Origin: Euzebyales bacterium
GTDB taxonomy: Bacteria > Actinomycetota > Nitriliruptoria > Euzebyales > JAHELV01
DNA: 64,000 nucleotides
Reading direction: 5' to 3'
Assembly (NCBI GenBank): GCA_035461305.1
Contig: DATHVN010000109.1
Coordinates: 62,001 to 126,000 of the forward strand
Shown here: one piece after another, positions 7,622 to 16,565 of the stretch
How the letters are laid out: the number at the start of each line of letters is the position of its first letter
Numbering within the stretch: the stretch's first letter is position 1
The notes under the pieces: model-generated
What the model saw: the letters and a program-made list of their open reading frames with translations, nothing else
Databases searched by the model: none
Told to the model about the DNA's origin: nothing
Program-made: the position numbers and the translations under genes

Positions 7622-9316
7622 GTGACCGGCTCGGCAACGCAGCAGACGGCCGCTGCCACCAGGCTGCCGCCCTCTCGCCTGATGACCGCATACTCCGCGG
7701 TGCTGGCGCTCGGCTGCGGCGTGATCGTTGCGACGGGGTTCCCGTCGTCGTATCTCCAGGACGGATTGTTCTGGATACCGCTCATCGCTGTCGCGAACCT
7801 GACCACGCTGTCGATCCTGCCCGAGGTCGACGTGGAGTCGCCGCTGGGTCCCATCGTCATCGCGGCGGCCGCCGTGCTGTATCCGCCAGCGGCGGTCACC
7901 CTGTTCGCGTGTGTGGGCGCGCTGTTCTGGCGTGAGGTGCTGGGTGAGGCGCCGCTGGTCATGGCGGTGTTCAACCGCGCGATGTACGGGCTCGCCGGCG
8001 CGGCGTCGGCAGGCGCTGTGGAGGCGGTCTACGCTCTCCTCGGCAGCGGCTCGTGGCAGATCGTGCCCGCCGCCCTCGTGGCCGTCGTCTGCTTCGATGC
8101 GGTCAACACCGTGCTCCTCGCGGTGATGCTCGTCGTGCGTCGGGGCCGGTCGTGGCGGCAGGCCGTCTCCGAGTCGGCCAACCCCTTCCCGAGGTTCACG
8201 CTGAACGCCGCGGTCTCCGCGATGATGTCGCTGCTGATCGTGGTCCTGGTCCGAGACGTCAGCCGGTGGTCGGTCGTCCTCGTCGCCGTGCCGTTCTGGC
8301 TGAGTCACTCCGCGCAGCGCTCGGCGCGCATCGCGCAGGATCGGACCGAGCAGCTCACCGCCCGCGTGCGCGAGCTCGAGATGCTCAACCGGCTGTCCGG
8401 CGAGCTGCTCACCGTCCACGACGCGGGTGAGGTCGCGCCGGTCGCGACCAAGATCCTCGACCGAGCGCTCGACGGCGGGGTGCTCGCCGTCGATCTCGAC
8501 GGCACGACCTCCGATGGCATCCGCGTCGAGATCCCCGGAGCGGCGCCGGCCGCGATCGTGCTGTCCGGCCACGCCGAGCACCCGGGCGCGGTCGTGGAGG
8601 CGGCCGCCTCGCTGATCGGGCTGACGCTGACCCGTCTGCAGGTCGAGGCGGAGCTGGCCGAGACCGAACGGGCGCGCACGGCTCTGACCGCGCGGATCCT
8701 CGAGGAGGCGACGCACGAGCGCAGCCGGATCGCGATGGAGGTTCACGACGACGTCCTCCCGCTGTTCGCGGCGGCGCAGATGCAGATCGACAACGCGGAC
8801 ATGCTCATCGAGATCGACGATCCCGTGCGGGCCAGCGAGGTCGTCGAGAAGGCGACCGGCGCCGTGAGCGATGGCATCCGCGCCCTGCGCGACACGCTGG
8901 AGTCCCTGCGGCAGAGCACCCTCGTGCCAGGCACCGTCACCGAGGGCGTCCGCAGGCTGCTCGCGGATGTGCAGGCCCGCACGGGCGTCCGCGCGACGTT
9001 CGAGGCCCCTGACACCATGCCCGAGCTGCCGTTCGCCGTCGAGCTCCTCGCCTACGAGACGGTCCGCGGCTCGCTGGCCAACGTCGAGAAGCACGCAGCT
9101 GCGTCATCAGTGCATGTCGATTTCCGCCACGAGGGCGATAGGCTGGTGGTGCTCATGCGGGACGACGGTCGAGGCTTCGACCCGACGAAGGTCGGCATGC
9201 GCAGCCACGGGGTTGCGCTCATGCGACAGCGCGCGGAACTGGCGCGCGGCAGCTTCGACATCACGGGCACACCGGACAAGGGCACGACCGTGCGGCTGGA
9301 GGTGCCGACATGGTGA
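7622..9316 (+). CDS. NarL-type sensor histidine kinase with N-terminal membrane domain
   Basis: Inner-membrane sensor kinase of a two-component system, 564 residues. Residues 20-215 or so are hydrophobic with six or more likely membrane spans and no obvious extracellular ligand domain. A short coiled-coil linker and a degenerate GAF-like region follow. The HisKA_3 dimerisation domain contains HERSRIAMEVHDDVLP, with His-375 as the likely phosphoacceptor. The C-terminal ATPase domain has DDGRGFD and the GTPDKGTTVRLEVP end. It overlaps the response regulator gene by seven bases. The signal sensed is unknown. Confidence 0.9.
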   Translation: MTGSATQQTAAATRLPPSRLMTAYSAVLALGCGVIVATGFPSSYLQDGLFWIPLIAVANLTTLSILPEVDVESPLGPIVIAAAAVLYPPAAVTLFACVGALFWREVLGEAPLVMAVFNRAMYGLAGAASAGAVEAVYALLGSGSWQIVPAALVAVVCFDAVNTVLLAVMLVVRRGRSWRQAVSESANPFPRFTLNAAVSAMMSLLIVVLVRDVSRWSVVLVAVPFWLSHSAQRSARIAQDRTEQLTARVRELEMLNRLSGELLTVHDAGEVAPVATKILDRALDGGVLAVDLDGTTSDGIRVEIPGAAPAAIVLSGHAEHPGAVVEAAASLIGLTLTRLQVEAELAETERARTALTARILEEATHERSRIAMEVHDDVLPLFAAAQMQIDNADMLIEIDDPVRASEVVEKATGAVSDGIRALRDTLESLRQSTLVPGTVTEGVRRLLADVQARTGVRATFEAPDTMPELPFAVELLAYETVRGSLANVEKHAAASSVHVDFRHEGDRLVVLMRDDGRGFDPTKVGMRSHGVALMRQRAELARGSFDITGTPDKGTTVRLEVPTW

Positions 9317-9993
9317 CCTTCGCCACCCCGGTCATCGACCCGCCGCACACCGGCAGCGCGGTCATCCGCATCGTCATCGCCGAGGACCACGGCGTTGTGG
9401 CGGACGGCCTCGCGACCATGCTGTCGTTCGAGGACGACATGCAGGTCCAGGCGATCGTCACGTCTGGCGAGCAGCTGGTCGAGATCGTCCTGTCCGAGCG
9501 GCCCGACCTCGCGCTGGTCGATGTCAACCTCATCGGCATGGACGGCCTGACGGCGGTCCGCCAGATCCTGGAGCACGACGTGACCACCAGGATGATGGCC
9601 CTGACCATGTTCATCGACCACGACACCGTGACGCGGGCGGTCGCGGCCGGGGTCGCCGGCTACCTGCCCAAGAACGTGAGGCGCAAGGAGCTGATCCAGG
9701 CGGTCCGTGCGGTCGCGGCGGGCAAGGGGTTCCTCCACCCGGACGTCACGCGACCGTTCCTCGAGCGTGTCGGGCCGCTCGCGATCCACGCGGGCATCGA
9801 GCCGCTGACCCATCGCGAGCAGGAAGTGCTCGAGGTCATGGCGACGGGTGGCACGACGCGCGACATCGCCGACGTACTCTGCATAAGCGAGGAGACGGTC
9901 AAGAGCCATCTGTCACGGATCTACACGAAGTTGAAGGCCGATGACCGGGTGCAGGCCGTCGTCACGGCCATGCGGCACGGACTCGTCCGCTGA
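9310..9993 (+). CDS. NarL/FixJ-family response regulator (LuxR-type HTH)
   Basis: DNA-binding partner of the kinase just upstream, 227 residues. The receiver domain starts with VIRIVIAEDH and the likely phosphorylated aspartate is Asp-71 in LALVDVNLIG; the conserved Lys is in YLPKNVR. The C-terminal LuxR-type helix-turn-helix has LTHREQEVLEVMA and ETVKSHLSRIYTKL. The seven-base overlap with the kinase indicates translational coupling. The nearest regulatory DNA with paired repeats is the promoter region at 7221-7302, which may be a target, but that is inference. Confidence 0.93.
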   Translation: MVTFATPVIDPPHTGSAVIRIVIAEDHGVVADGLATMLSFEDDMQVQAIVTSGEQLVEIVLSERPDLALVDVNLIGMDGLTAVRQILEHDVTTRMMALTMFIDHDTVTRAVAAGVAGYLPKNVRRKELIQAVRAVAAGKGFLHPDVTRPFLERVGPLAIHAGIEPLTHREQEVLEVMATGGTTRDIADVLCISEETVKSHLSRIYTKLKADDRVQAVVTAMRHGLVR

Positions 9994-10020
9994 CATCACC
10001 CGCTGCCGGGCCGAAAGGGT

Positions 10021-10068
10021 GCACCGGCTGCGGGGGGAGGGGGCGGGAACCCGCCCCCCGCATGGTGC
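10021..10068 (+). terminator. GC-rich terminator hairpin after the two-component operon
   Basis: GGGGCGGG-AA-CCCGCCCC forms the inner stem. It is extended by TGCGG/CCGCA and an outer GCACC/GGTGC pair. No T-run follows, as is common in actinobacterial terminators. Confidence 0.6.
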
Positions 10069-10194
10069 CTTGCGGTGGGAACCACTGTACTCGATTCCGC
10101 CCGGTCATGACGGATTTCGAGGGCTGACGTGCGCACTGGACGCTCGGACAGGTCCGTCGTGGCGAGAGGTCAACAGATAACAGATGTGGTGTCG

Positions 10195-10223
10195 TTGACA
10201 TTCGCGGCGCGCCTCTGTGCGAA
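10195..10223 (+). promoter_or_regulatory. Candidate ilv promoter (-35 TTGACA)
   Basis: A perfect TTGACA occurs at 10195-10200. The hexamer 17 bases on is TGCGAA, a poor -10, inside a small CCTCTG/CAGAGG inverted repeat (10212-10230) that could be an operator. The 10069-10343 stretch holds no gene; the predicted 5' leader to the ilv leader peptide is about 110 nt. Confidence 0.35.
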
Positions 10224-10343
10224 GCAGAGGGTGGGCGGCGAAGCGTTGCGCCTTGTGGCAGCCGGGTTGCAATGCCGCGCGTCACGTCGCAGACTGCTGG
10301 TGGCGCGACCAGGCGCGCCATCCCGCTCGACCTGAGGACTGCC

Positions 10344-10418
10344 ATGAGCCAGCACTGGGATGACCGCCAGTCGCTCATCGTGCTCGTAGCCCTCGTCTCC
10401 ACGGTCGGAGGACGGTAG
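10344..10418 (+). CDS. ilvL: ilvBNC leader peptide (Leu/Ile/Val-rich)
   Basis: A 24-residue frame starting at ATG 10344, with GAGGA five bases upstream. Codons 11-18 read L-I-V-L-V-A-L-V, followed by S-T-V: eight of eleven consecutive codons specify the three branched-chain amino acids. The run spans 10374-10406, directly before a hairpin and the attenuator. Ribosome stalling here when charged Leu-, Ile- or Val-tRNA is scarce would favour antitermination, the classical mechanism for ilv operons. Coding sense is supported by codon content, ribosome-binding site and position rather than by homology. Confidence 0.85.
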   Translation: MSQHWDDRQSLIVLVALVSTVGGR

Positions 10419-10470
10419 TCGGCACAGCGACGATCAGCAGCCCTCCGCCACCCGGCGAAGGGCTTATTTG
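10394..10470 (+). terminator. Transcription attenuator of ilvBNC
   Basis: Mutually exclusive hairpins are visible. The 1:2 hairpin pairs CGTCTCC (10394-10400) with GGAGGACG (10407-10414), with one bulge. The antiterminator pairs CGGAGG (10406-10411) with CCTCCG (10442-10447). The terminator (10439-10464) is AGCCCT-C-CGCC / GGCG-A-AGGGCT, ten pairs with one mismatch, followed by TTATTTGGTT. The antiterminator uses the 5' arm of the terminator. The 1:2 hairpin overlaps the last leader codons, so ribosome position can select the structure. Confidence 0.8.
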
Positions 10471-10489
10471 GTTGAGAGGGTCAGTGCCC

Positions 10490-12277
10490 ATGCAGATGAC
10501 CGGAGCCCAGGCCGTGATCGCGACCCTCGAGACAGAGGGCGTCGAGGTGATGTTCGGTCACCCCGGCGGCGCGATCCTTCCCGCCTACGATCCGCTGCTC
10601 GACTCCCCGATGCGCCACGTGCTCGCCCGTCACGAGCAGGGCGCCGGCCACATGGCAGAGGGCTACGCGCAGGCCACTGGCCGTGTCGGCGTGGTCATGG
10701 CGACGTCCGGTCCGGGTGGCACGAACCTTGTGACCGCGCTCGCTGACGCGCACATGGACTCGGTGCCGCTCGTGGCGGTCACCGGCCAGGTTGCGCGGCC
10801 CGCCGTCGGTGGCGACGCGTTCCAGGAGGCCGACATCACCGGCATCACGATGCCGGTGACCAAGCACAATGAGCTCGTGCGCGACCCCGCCCGCATCGCC
10901 GGCGCGATCAAGGAGGCGTTCCACATCGCCTCCACCGGGCGGCCGGGACCGGTCCTGATCGACCTGCCCAAGGACGTGCTCGTCGAGACATTCGACTATC
11001 GCTACCCCGACCAGTTGAGCCTTCCCGGCTACCGTCCCACGGTCCGCGGGCACAGCAAGATGGTCCGCGAGGCAGCGCGGGAGATCCTCGACGCGCAGCG
11101 GCCTGTCATCTACGCGGGCGGAGGGATGATCAAGGCCCGTGGGGACGAGCAGCTGCGTGCGCTGGCCGAACTGCTCGAGCTCCCTGTGGTCACGACGCTG
11201 ATGGGCCGCGGCGTGTTCCCCGACGACCACCCCCAGCACCTTGGCATGCCGGGCATGCACGGCCACTGGACCGCCATCACCGCGCTCCAGCAGTCGGACC
11301 TGCTGATCGCGCTGGGCACGCGCTTCGACGACCGGGTCACCGGTGACCTCACGACCTTCGCGCCATACGCCCGGGTCATCCACGTTGACATCGACCCCGC
11401 GGAGATCGGCAAGAACCGCGAGCCCGACGTACCCATCGTCGGCGACGGCGCGGTCGTGACGCAGCAGATCAGCGACGCCGTGCGCCGCCTGCTGGCCGAT
11501 GGCGCCAGCGCCGCCGACCTTCAGCCGTGGTGGGATCGGCTTCGCACCTGGCGCGACGAGCACCCATTGCGGTGGGACCAGCAGGCGGACGGCCCGCTGA
11601 AGCCGCAGACCGTCATCCACGCGCTGGGTCGCCGGCTCGACGGGGAGGGCATTGTGGTCAGCGGTGTGGGCCAGCACCAGATGTGGGCGAGCCAGTTGGT
11701 CCGCTACCGCTCGCCGCGCACGTGGATCAACTCTGGTGGCCTCGGGACGATGGGCTTCTGCGTGCCGGCCGCCATCGGTGCCAAGATCGGGCGTCCCGAC
11801 GTGCCCGTCGTGGCGATCGACGGCGACGGCAGCTTCCAGATGACGCTGCAGGAGCTCGCGACCGCGACCACCGAGCGCGTCCCGGTCATCTTCTGCGTCA
11901 TCAACAATGGCGTGCTCGGCATGGTCCGTCAGTGGCAGGAGCTGTTCTACGAGCAGCGCTACTCACAGATCGAGCTGAGCACCGATGTGCCCGACCTGGT
12001 CAAGCTCGCCGACGCGATGGGCTGCGCCGGGTACCGGTGTGAGCGGCCGGAGGACGTCGAGCAGACCCTGGACAAGGCCCTCGCCGTCGGCGACGCGCCC
12101 GTCCTCGTCGACTTCCGCGTCGACCCCGAGGAGAAGGTGTTCCCGTTCGTGCCCGCCGGCGGCAGCAACGACGACGTCGTCGAGTCGCTCGACGAGTGGA
12201 CGGCCCGTCAGGACCCGCCCAAGGGCGGAGCGGGAGAGCCCGGAGGCGCCGGGCTGCCGATGGTCCCGCCGTCGTAG
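10490..12277 (+). CDS. ilvB: Acetolactate synthase large (catalytic) subunit
   Basis: ThDP- and FAD-dependent enzyme forming acetolactate or acetohydroxybutyrate, the first common step of valine, leucine and isoleucine synthesis. The protein is 595 residues. It has the catalytic Glu in [15 protein letters not shown], the FAD region [12 protein letters not shown] and the ThDP motif [16 protein letters not shown] chose the ATG at 10490, nine bases after GAGAGGG; an in-frame TTG at 10472 lies inside that site's upstream flank. It follows the attenuator and heads ilvB-ilvN-ilvC. Confidence 0.96.
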   Translation: MQMTGAQAVIATLETEGVEVMFGHPGGAILPAYDPLLDSPMRHVLARHEQGAGHMAEGYAQATGRVGVVMATSGPGGTNLVTALADAHMDSVPLVAVTGQVARPAVGGDAFQEADITGITMPVTKHNELVRDPARIAGAIKEAFHIASTGRPGPVLIDLPKDVLVETFDYRYPDQLSLPGYRPTVRGHSKMVREAAREILDAQRPVIYAGGGMIKARGDEQLRALAELLELPVVTTLMGRGVFPDDHPQHLGMPGMHGHWTAITALQQSDLLIALGTRFDDRVTGDLTTFAPYARVIHVDIDPAEIGKNREPDVPIVGDGAVVTQQISDAVRRLLADGASAADLQPWWDRLRTWRDEHPLRWDQQADGPLKPQTVIHALGRRLDGEGIVVSGVGQHQMWASQLVRYRSPRTWINSGGLGTMGFCVPAAIGAKIGRPDVPVVAIDGDGSFQMTLQELATATTERVPVIFCVINNGVLGMVRQWQELFYEQRYSQIELSTDVPDLVKLADAMGCAGYRCERPEDVEQTLDKALAVGDAPVLVDFRVDPEEKVFPFVPAGGSNDDVVESLDEWTARQDPPKGGAGEPGGAGLPMVPPS

Positions 12278-12311
12278 CCACCGGCACGTCCATGAGAGAG
12301 GTCCAGAACAG

Positions 12312-12836
12312 ATGAGCATGCACACCCTGAGCGTCCTCGTCGAGAACAAGCCGGGTGTCCTCGCCCGCGTCGCGGGGCTGTTCAGCCGCCGCGGGTTCAA
12401 CATCGAGTCGCTGTCGGTCGGCACGACCGAGTCGCCCCATGTGTCGCGCATGACGATCCTCGTCGATGCCGAGCACTCACCGCTGGAGCAGGTCACCAAG
12501 CAGCTGAACAAGCTGATCAACGTGCTCAAGATCGTCGAATTGACCCCGGCGGATGCCGTCGAGCGGGAGCTGCAGCTGATCAAGGTGGCCGCGACCGGCA
12601 CGACACGCAGCGAGATCATCGAAATCGCCGACGTGTTCCGCGCGAAGGTCGTCGACGTCGACGTCGAATCGGTCACCGTCGAGGTGACCGGATCGGCCGA
12701 CAAGCTCGAAGCGCTCGTGCGCCTGCTCGAACCGTACGGCATCCGCGAGCTCGTGCGATCGGGCATGATCGCGCTCGGCAGGGGCTCCCGCAGCATCACC
12801 GAGGGCCGGACGCTGCGCCTGCAACGCTCCGCCTGA
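12312..12836 (+). CDS. ilvN: Acetolactate synthase small (regulatory) subunit
   Basis: Regulatory ACT-domain subunit that activates IlvB and confers valine feedback inhibition in this family. The 174-residue protein has an N-terminal ACT domain starting [20 protein letters not shown] and the conserved [13 protein letters not shown], then the C-terminal domain with ERELQLIKV. The ATG at 12312 follows GAGAGAGG by about nine bases. It lies 34 bases after ilvB and 40 before ilvC, consistent with one operon. Confidence 0.96.
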   Translation: MSMHTLSVLVENKPGVLARVAGLFSRRGFNIESLSVGTTESPHVSRMTILVDAEHSPLEQVTKQLNKLINVLKIVELTPADAVERELQLIKVAATGTTRSEIIEIADVFRAKVVDVDVESVTVEVTGSADKLEALVRLLEPYGIRELVRSGMIALGRGSRSITEGRTLRLQRSA

Positions 12837-12876
12837 CCCGCCCGCAGATCCATCACTTCACATAGAGGACGCCACG

Positions 12877-13878
12877 ATGGTCCAGATCCACTACGAGGAC
12901 GACGCCACGCTCGACCCGCTTGCCGACCGCACGGTGGCCGTGCTCGGCTTCGGCTCGCAGGGCCACGCGCACGCCCGCAACCTTGCGGAGTCGGGCGTCG
13001 CCGTCATCGTCGGTCTGCACGAGGGATCCTCGAGCAGAGGGCGCGCGCGAGATGCCGGCCTGGAGGTCACGTCGGTCGCCGACGCGGTCAAGCGTGCCGA
13101 CGTCGTCATGATGCTGATGCCCGACACGGTGCAGCCTGAGGCCTACCGCACCGAGGTCGAGCCCGGGCTGGTCGACGGCAACGCGCTGTTCTTCGCCCAC
13201 GGCTTCAACATCCACTACGGCCAGATCGTCCCGCCGGCGGGCGTCGACGTGTGCATGGTCGCCCCGAAGGGGCCAGGGCACCTGGTGCGCCGGACCTACA
13301 CCGAGGGCACGGGCGTGCCGGCGCTGATGGCGATCCACCAGGACGCGACCGGGACCGCCCGGAAGCTGACGCTGGCCTACGCCAGGGGTATCGGTGCCGC
13401 CCGCGCCGGCGTCCTCGAGACCACCTTCGCCGAGGAGACCGAGACCGACCTGTTCGGCGAGCAGGCCGTGCTGTGCGGTGGCGTGTCGAGCCTGGTGCAG
13501 AAGGCGTTCGAGACCCTGACAGAGGCCGGGTACCAACCGGAGGTCGCGTACTTCGAGTGCCTCCACGAGCTCAAGCTCATCGTTGACCTGTTCTACGAGG
13601 GCGGCCTGGCCCGCATGCGCTACTCGGTGTCGGACACCGCCGAGTACGGCGACTACTCCCGCGGCGACTACATCGTCGACGCCGGTGTCAAGGAACGCAT
13701 GCGCGACGCGCTGACCCAGATCCAGGACGGCCGGTTCGCCCGCGAGTGGATCCTTGAGAACGCGGCGGGGCGCCCCGCGTTCATGGCGCAGCGCCGCCGT
13801 CAGGCCGAGCACCCGATCGAGGAGGTCGGCCGGACGCTGCGGTCCATGATGAGCTGGCTGCCCCACCAGGACGACTGA
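12877..13878 (+). CDS. ilvC: Ketol-acid reductoisomerase (class I)
   Basis: Catalyses the Mg-dependent isomerisation and reduction of acetohydroxyacids. The 333-residue length is that of class I enzymes. The Rossmann motif [13 protein letters not shown] is near residue 24. The cofactor loop reads [12 protein letters not shown], keeping serines at the 2'-phosphate-binding positions, so NADPH use is likely. The C-terminal domain has the metal-binding [14 protein letters not shown] and [12 protein letters not shown]. It is the third gene of the ilv operon, with a GAGGA ribosome-binding site just upstream. Confidence 0.97.
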   Translation: MVQIHYEDDATLDPLADRTVAVLGFGSQGHAHARNLAESGVAVIVGLHEGSSSRGRARDAGLEVTSVADAVKRADVVMMLMPDTVQPEAYRTEVEPGLVDGNALFFAHGFNIHYGQIVPPAGVDVCMVAPKGPGHLVRRTYTEGTGVPALMAIHQDATGTARKLTLAYARGIGAARAGVLETTFAEETETDLFGEQAVLCGGVSSLVQKAFETLTEAGYQPEVAYFECLHELKLIVDLFYEGGLARMRYSVSDTAEYGDYSRGDYIVDAGVKERMRDALTQIQDGRFAREWILENAAGRPAFMAQRRRQAEHPIEEVGRTLRSMMSWLPHQDD

Positions 13879-13921
13879 CCGCGCATCAGCGTTGGCGGGG
13901 TAGTCACTGTTTGACGACCGT

Positions 13922-13940
13922 CGGCCGGTCGAGCCGGCCG
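13922..13940 (+). terminator. Hairpin after ilvC
   Basis: CGGCCGG-TCGAG-CCGGCCG makes a perfect seven-pair stem with a five-base loop about 45 bases after the ilvC stop. There is no T-run. It lies just upstream of the metF -10 element. Confidence 0.5.
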
Positions 13941-13949
13941 GCGCGGCTG

Positions 13950-13963
13950 TAGGCTTCCGTGCC
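13950..13963 (+). promoter_or_regulatory. -10 element TAGGCT for leaderless metF
   Basis: TAGGCT at 13950-13955 ends eight bases before the metF ATG, and no ribosome-binding site is present. This fits a leaderless transcript. Confidence 0.45.
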
Positions 13964-14854
13964 ATGCCTGCATCCATCGTGTCGCTGCTGCGTGCCGACG
14001 CACCGACCCTGTCGTTCGAATTCTTCCCACCGAAGACCGACCAGGGCCGGCGAACGCTGTGGCGCACCATCGAGGGCCTCGCCGACCTGGCACCGGACTT
14101 CGTCTCGGTGACCTACGGCGCCGGCGGATCGACCCGCGACCGCACGCTGGACGTCATCGAGCGGGTCCGCGACCGGACGGCCCTGCTGCCGGTCATGCAC
14201 CTGACCTGCGTGGGGGCGACCCGCGAGGAGCTGACCGAACTCGCGCACGAGCTGACCGACCGCGGCGTCACCGACGTGCTCGCCCTGCGTGGCGACCCCC
14301 CGGACGGGCCGGCGGGGACGTGGGTCCCGACCGACGGCGGGTTTCGGTACGCCGCCGAACTCGTGGCGCTGCTCGACGGCCTCGGAGGCTTCGAGATCGG
14401 GGTCGCGGCCTTCCCGGAGGGCCATCCCGCATCGCCGTCGCGCGAGTCCGACATCGCCCACCTCGCCGCGAAGTGCGCGGTGGGCGCCGGCTACGCGATC
14501 ACGCAGTTCTTCTTCGATGTCAAGCAGTACGTGGCGCTGGTCGACGACCTGCGCGCGATCGGGTGCGAGACGCCGATCGTCCCCGGCGTGCTGCCCGTCA
14601 CCAACCCCGCGCAGACGCGACGCTTCGCGGCCGCGGCCGGCGCCACCATCCCCGCCGACCTCGACGCCGCGTTCCGGGCGGTCGAGGACGATCCGGCCAC
14701 AGTCCATGCGCTCGGTGTCGGCCGCGCGATCGAGTTGTCGCGCGACCTGCTCGCGGCGGGCGCGCCCGGGCTGCACATCTACACGCTCAACCGCGCCGCC
14801 GCGACCCGTGAGATCTGCGAGGCCCTGCGTGGCGTGGGAGCCCTGCCCGCCTGA
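13964..14854 (+). CDS. metF: 5,10-Methylenetetrahydrofolate reductase
   Basis: A FAD enzyme of one-carbon metabolism that reduces methylene-THF to 5-methyl-THF for methionine synthesis. The 296-residue protein has the N-terminal SFEFFPPKTDQG with the catalytic Glu, FVSVTYGAGGSTRD, the loop VLALRGDPP, and a flavin-binding ITQFFFDVKQY. Length and motifs match bacterial MetF. It stands alone with its own promoter between ilvC and serA. No S-adenosyl-homocysteine or cobalamin riboswitch is recognisable in the 85 bases upstream. Confidence 0.94.
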   Translation: MPASIVSLLRADAPTLSFEFFPPKTDQGRRTLWRTIEGLADLAPDFVSVTYGAGGSTRDRTLDVIERVRDRTALLPVMHLTCVGATREELTELAHELTDRGVTDVLALRGDPPDGPAGTWVPTDGGFRYAAELVALLDGLGGFEIGVAAFPEGHPASPSRESDIAHLAAKCAVGAGYAITQFFFDVKQYVALVDDLRAIGCETPIVPGVLPVTNPAQTRRFAAAAGATIPADLDAAFRAVEDDPATVHALGVGRAIELSRDLLAAGAPGLHIYTLNRAAATREICEALRGVGALPA

Positions 14855-14867
14855 GCGGGGCCGGGCT

Positions 14868-14897
14868 TTGTGACGTCATGCACGACCTGTCTACTCT
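14868..14897 (+). promoter_or_regulatory. Candidate serA promoter
   Basis: TTGTGA (14868-14873) and TACTCT (14892-14897) are separated by 18 bp. Transcription would start near 14904, about 28 nt before the serA ATG with its AGAGG ribosome-binding site. Confidence 0.45.
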
Positions 14898-14931
14898 GGC
14901 CCCGTCTCTCGTCCCTGCAGAGGTTGCAGCC

Positions 14932-16509
14932 ATGCGCGTGCTCATCGCAGACAAGCTGTCCGCCACCGGCGTGGCGGCGCTCGAGGCATCATACGACGTC
15001 GATGTCCGCACCGGGCTGTCCAAGCGGGAGCTGCTCGACATCGTCGGTCGTTACGACGCGGTCGTCGTCCGCTCGGCAACCACGATCGACGCCGACGTCA
15101 TCGCGGCGGCCGGCAGCCTGACCGTGATCGCGCGCGCCGGCATCGGCGTCGACAACATCGACCTCGAGGCTGCGACCGCGCGCGGGATCATCGTGTGCAA
15201 CGCCCCGCAGTCCAACACGATCAGCGCTGCCGAGCACACGATCGCGCTGCTGCTCGCACTCGCGCGCCGCGTCCCTGCCGCGGACCGCAGCCTCCGGGGC
15301 GGTGCGTGGGAACGCACCGCATTCCAGGGTGTCGAGCTGCACGGCCGCACCCTGGGCGTCATGGGCCTGGGCCGTGTCGGGACGCTCGTCGCCCGTCGGT
15401 GCGCGGCGTTCGGCATGAAGCTGGCCGCCTATGACCCGTACGTGTCGACCGAGCGGGCCGACCAGCTCGGCATCCAGCTCGTCGGGTCGCCCCTGCGGCT
15501 GTGCGAGATCGCCGACGTCGTGACGGTCCACCTCCCCCGCACCTCCGACACCGTAGGCATCGTCGGCGCCGAGGAGCTCGCCGCGCTCGGACCCGACGGT
15601 ATGCTCGTCAACACGGCGCGCGGTGGCATCGTCGACGAGGCGGCGCTGGCGACCGCGCTCGATGACGGCGTCCTCGGTGGGGCCGCGCTCGACGTGTTCT
15701 CGTCCGAGCCGGTGACGGAGTCCCCGCTGTTCTCCCTGCCCAACGTCGTGGTGACCCCGCACCTCGGCGCGTCGACTCAGCAGGCGCAGGACAAGGCCGG
15801 CCTGATGATCGCCGAGGCGGTGGACCTTGCGCTGCGCGGCGAGTTCGTGCCGAGCGCCGTCAACCTGCAGGTGTCTGCGGCGGTCACCGACCACGTGCGG
15901 GCGTTCCTGGGCCTGACCACGAAGCTCGGCCGGCTGTTCACCGCGCTGCACGAGGGTGTGACGAGTGCGATCACGATCGAGTACCGGGGCGGCATCGCCG
16001 ACGAGGACACCAGCGCGCTGAACCTCGCCGCGCTCACCGGGCTGTTGTCGGACGTCGTCGACGAGCCGGTGACCTACGTCAACGCGCCACTGACCGCCGA
16101 GGAACGCGGCCTCAAGTTGACGACGATGACCTCGTCGGCGCCGCGCGACTACGTGTCGCTCGTGCGGCTGACGGCCAACGGCGACAATGCGGTGGCCGGC
16201 ACGGTCGTCGGGCCGAACGACAAGGAGCGGCTGGTCGAGCTGTGGGGCTTCGAGATCGACATGGAGCCCAGCGAGCACATGCTGTTCTTCCGCTACGTGG
16301 ACCGGCCCGGCATCATCGGCCGGATCGGCAGCGTGCTGGGTGACGAGAACATCAACATCGCCACGATGCAGGTCGGGCGGCACGAGATGGGCGGCGACGC
16401 CCTGATCGCGATGACCACTGACTCGGCGGTTTCACCCGCCATAGCGCACCGCATAGCGGAGATCATCGGCTCCACCCACGCGCGGACCATCAGCCTGTCG
16501 CGGGCCTGA
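14932..16509 (+). CDS. serA: D-3-phosphoglycerate dehydrogenase
   Basis: Catalyses the first step of serine synthesis. It is the long type, 525 residues. The NAD motif GLGRVGTLVARR is near residue 146. The catalytic Arg is in NTARGGIVDE, the Glu in the following helix region, and the His in VVTPHLGASTQQAQ. Then come an intervening ASB-type domain (residues 320-450 or so) and a C-terminal ACT domain starting near HMLFFRYVDRPG, the serine-sensing part in related enzymes. I chose ATG 14932 for the AGAGG eight bases upstream; the frame extends to 14878 without a site. Confidence 0.95.
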   Translation: MRVLIADKLSATGVAALEASYDVDVRTGLSKRELLDIVGRYDAVVVRSATTIDADVIAAAGSLTVIARAGIGVDNIDLEAATARGIIVCNAPQSNTISAAEHTIALLLALARRVPAADRSLRGGAWERTAFQGVELHGRTLGVMGLGRVGTLVARRCAAFGMKLAAYDPYVSTERADQLGIQLVGSPLRLCEIADVVTVHLPRTSDTVGIVGAEELAALGPDGMLVNTARGGIVDEAALATALDDGVLGGAALDVFSSEPVTESPLFSLPNVVVTPHLGASTQQAQDKAGLMIAEAVDLALRGEFVPSAVNLQVSAAVTDHVRAFLGLTTKLGRLFTALHEGVTSAITIEYRGGIADEDTSALNLAALTGLLSDVVDEPVTYVNAPLTAEERGLKLTTMTSSAPRDYVSLVRLTANGDNAVAGTVVGPNDKERLVELWGFEIDMEPSEHMLFFRYVDRPGIIGRIGSVLGDENINIATMQVGRHEMGGDALIAMTTDSAVSPAIAHRIAEIIGSTHARTISLSRA

Positions 16510-16565
16510 GCGGACCGGGCGCAGGACGTGACACAATGCGCCGAGCCGACGACCGAGGATGCAAC

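Noticed and set aside
13879-13963. Riboswitch before metF
   Set aside because: The gap is only 85 bases with a hairpin and a -10 next to the start; no SAM, SAH or cobalamin aptamer pattern fits.
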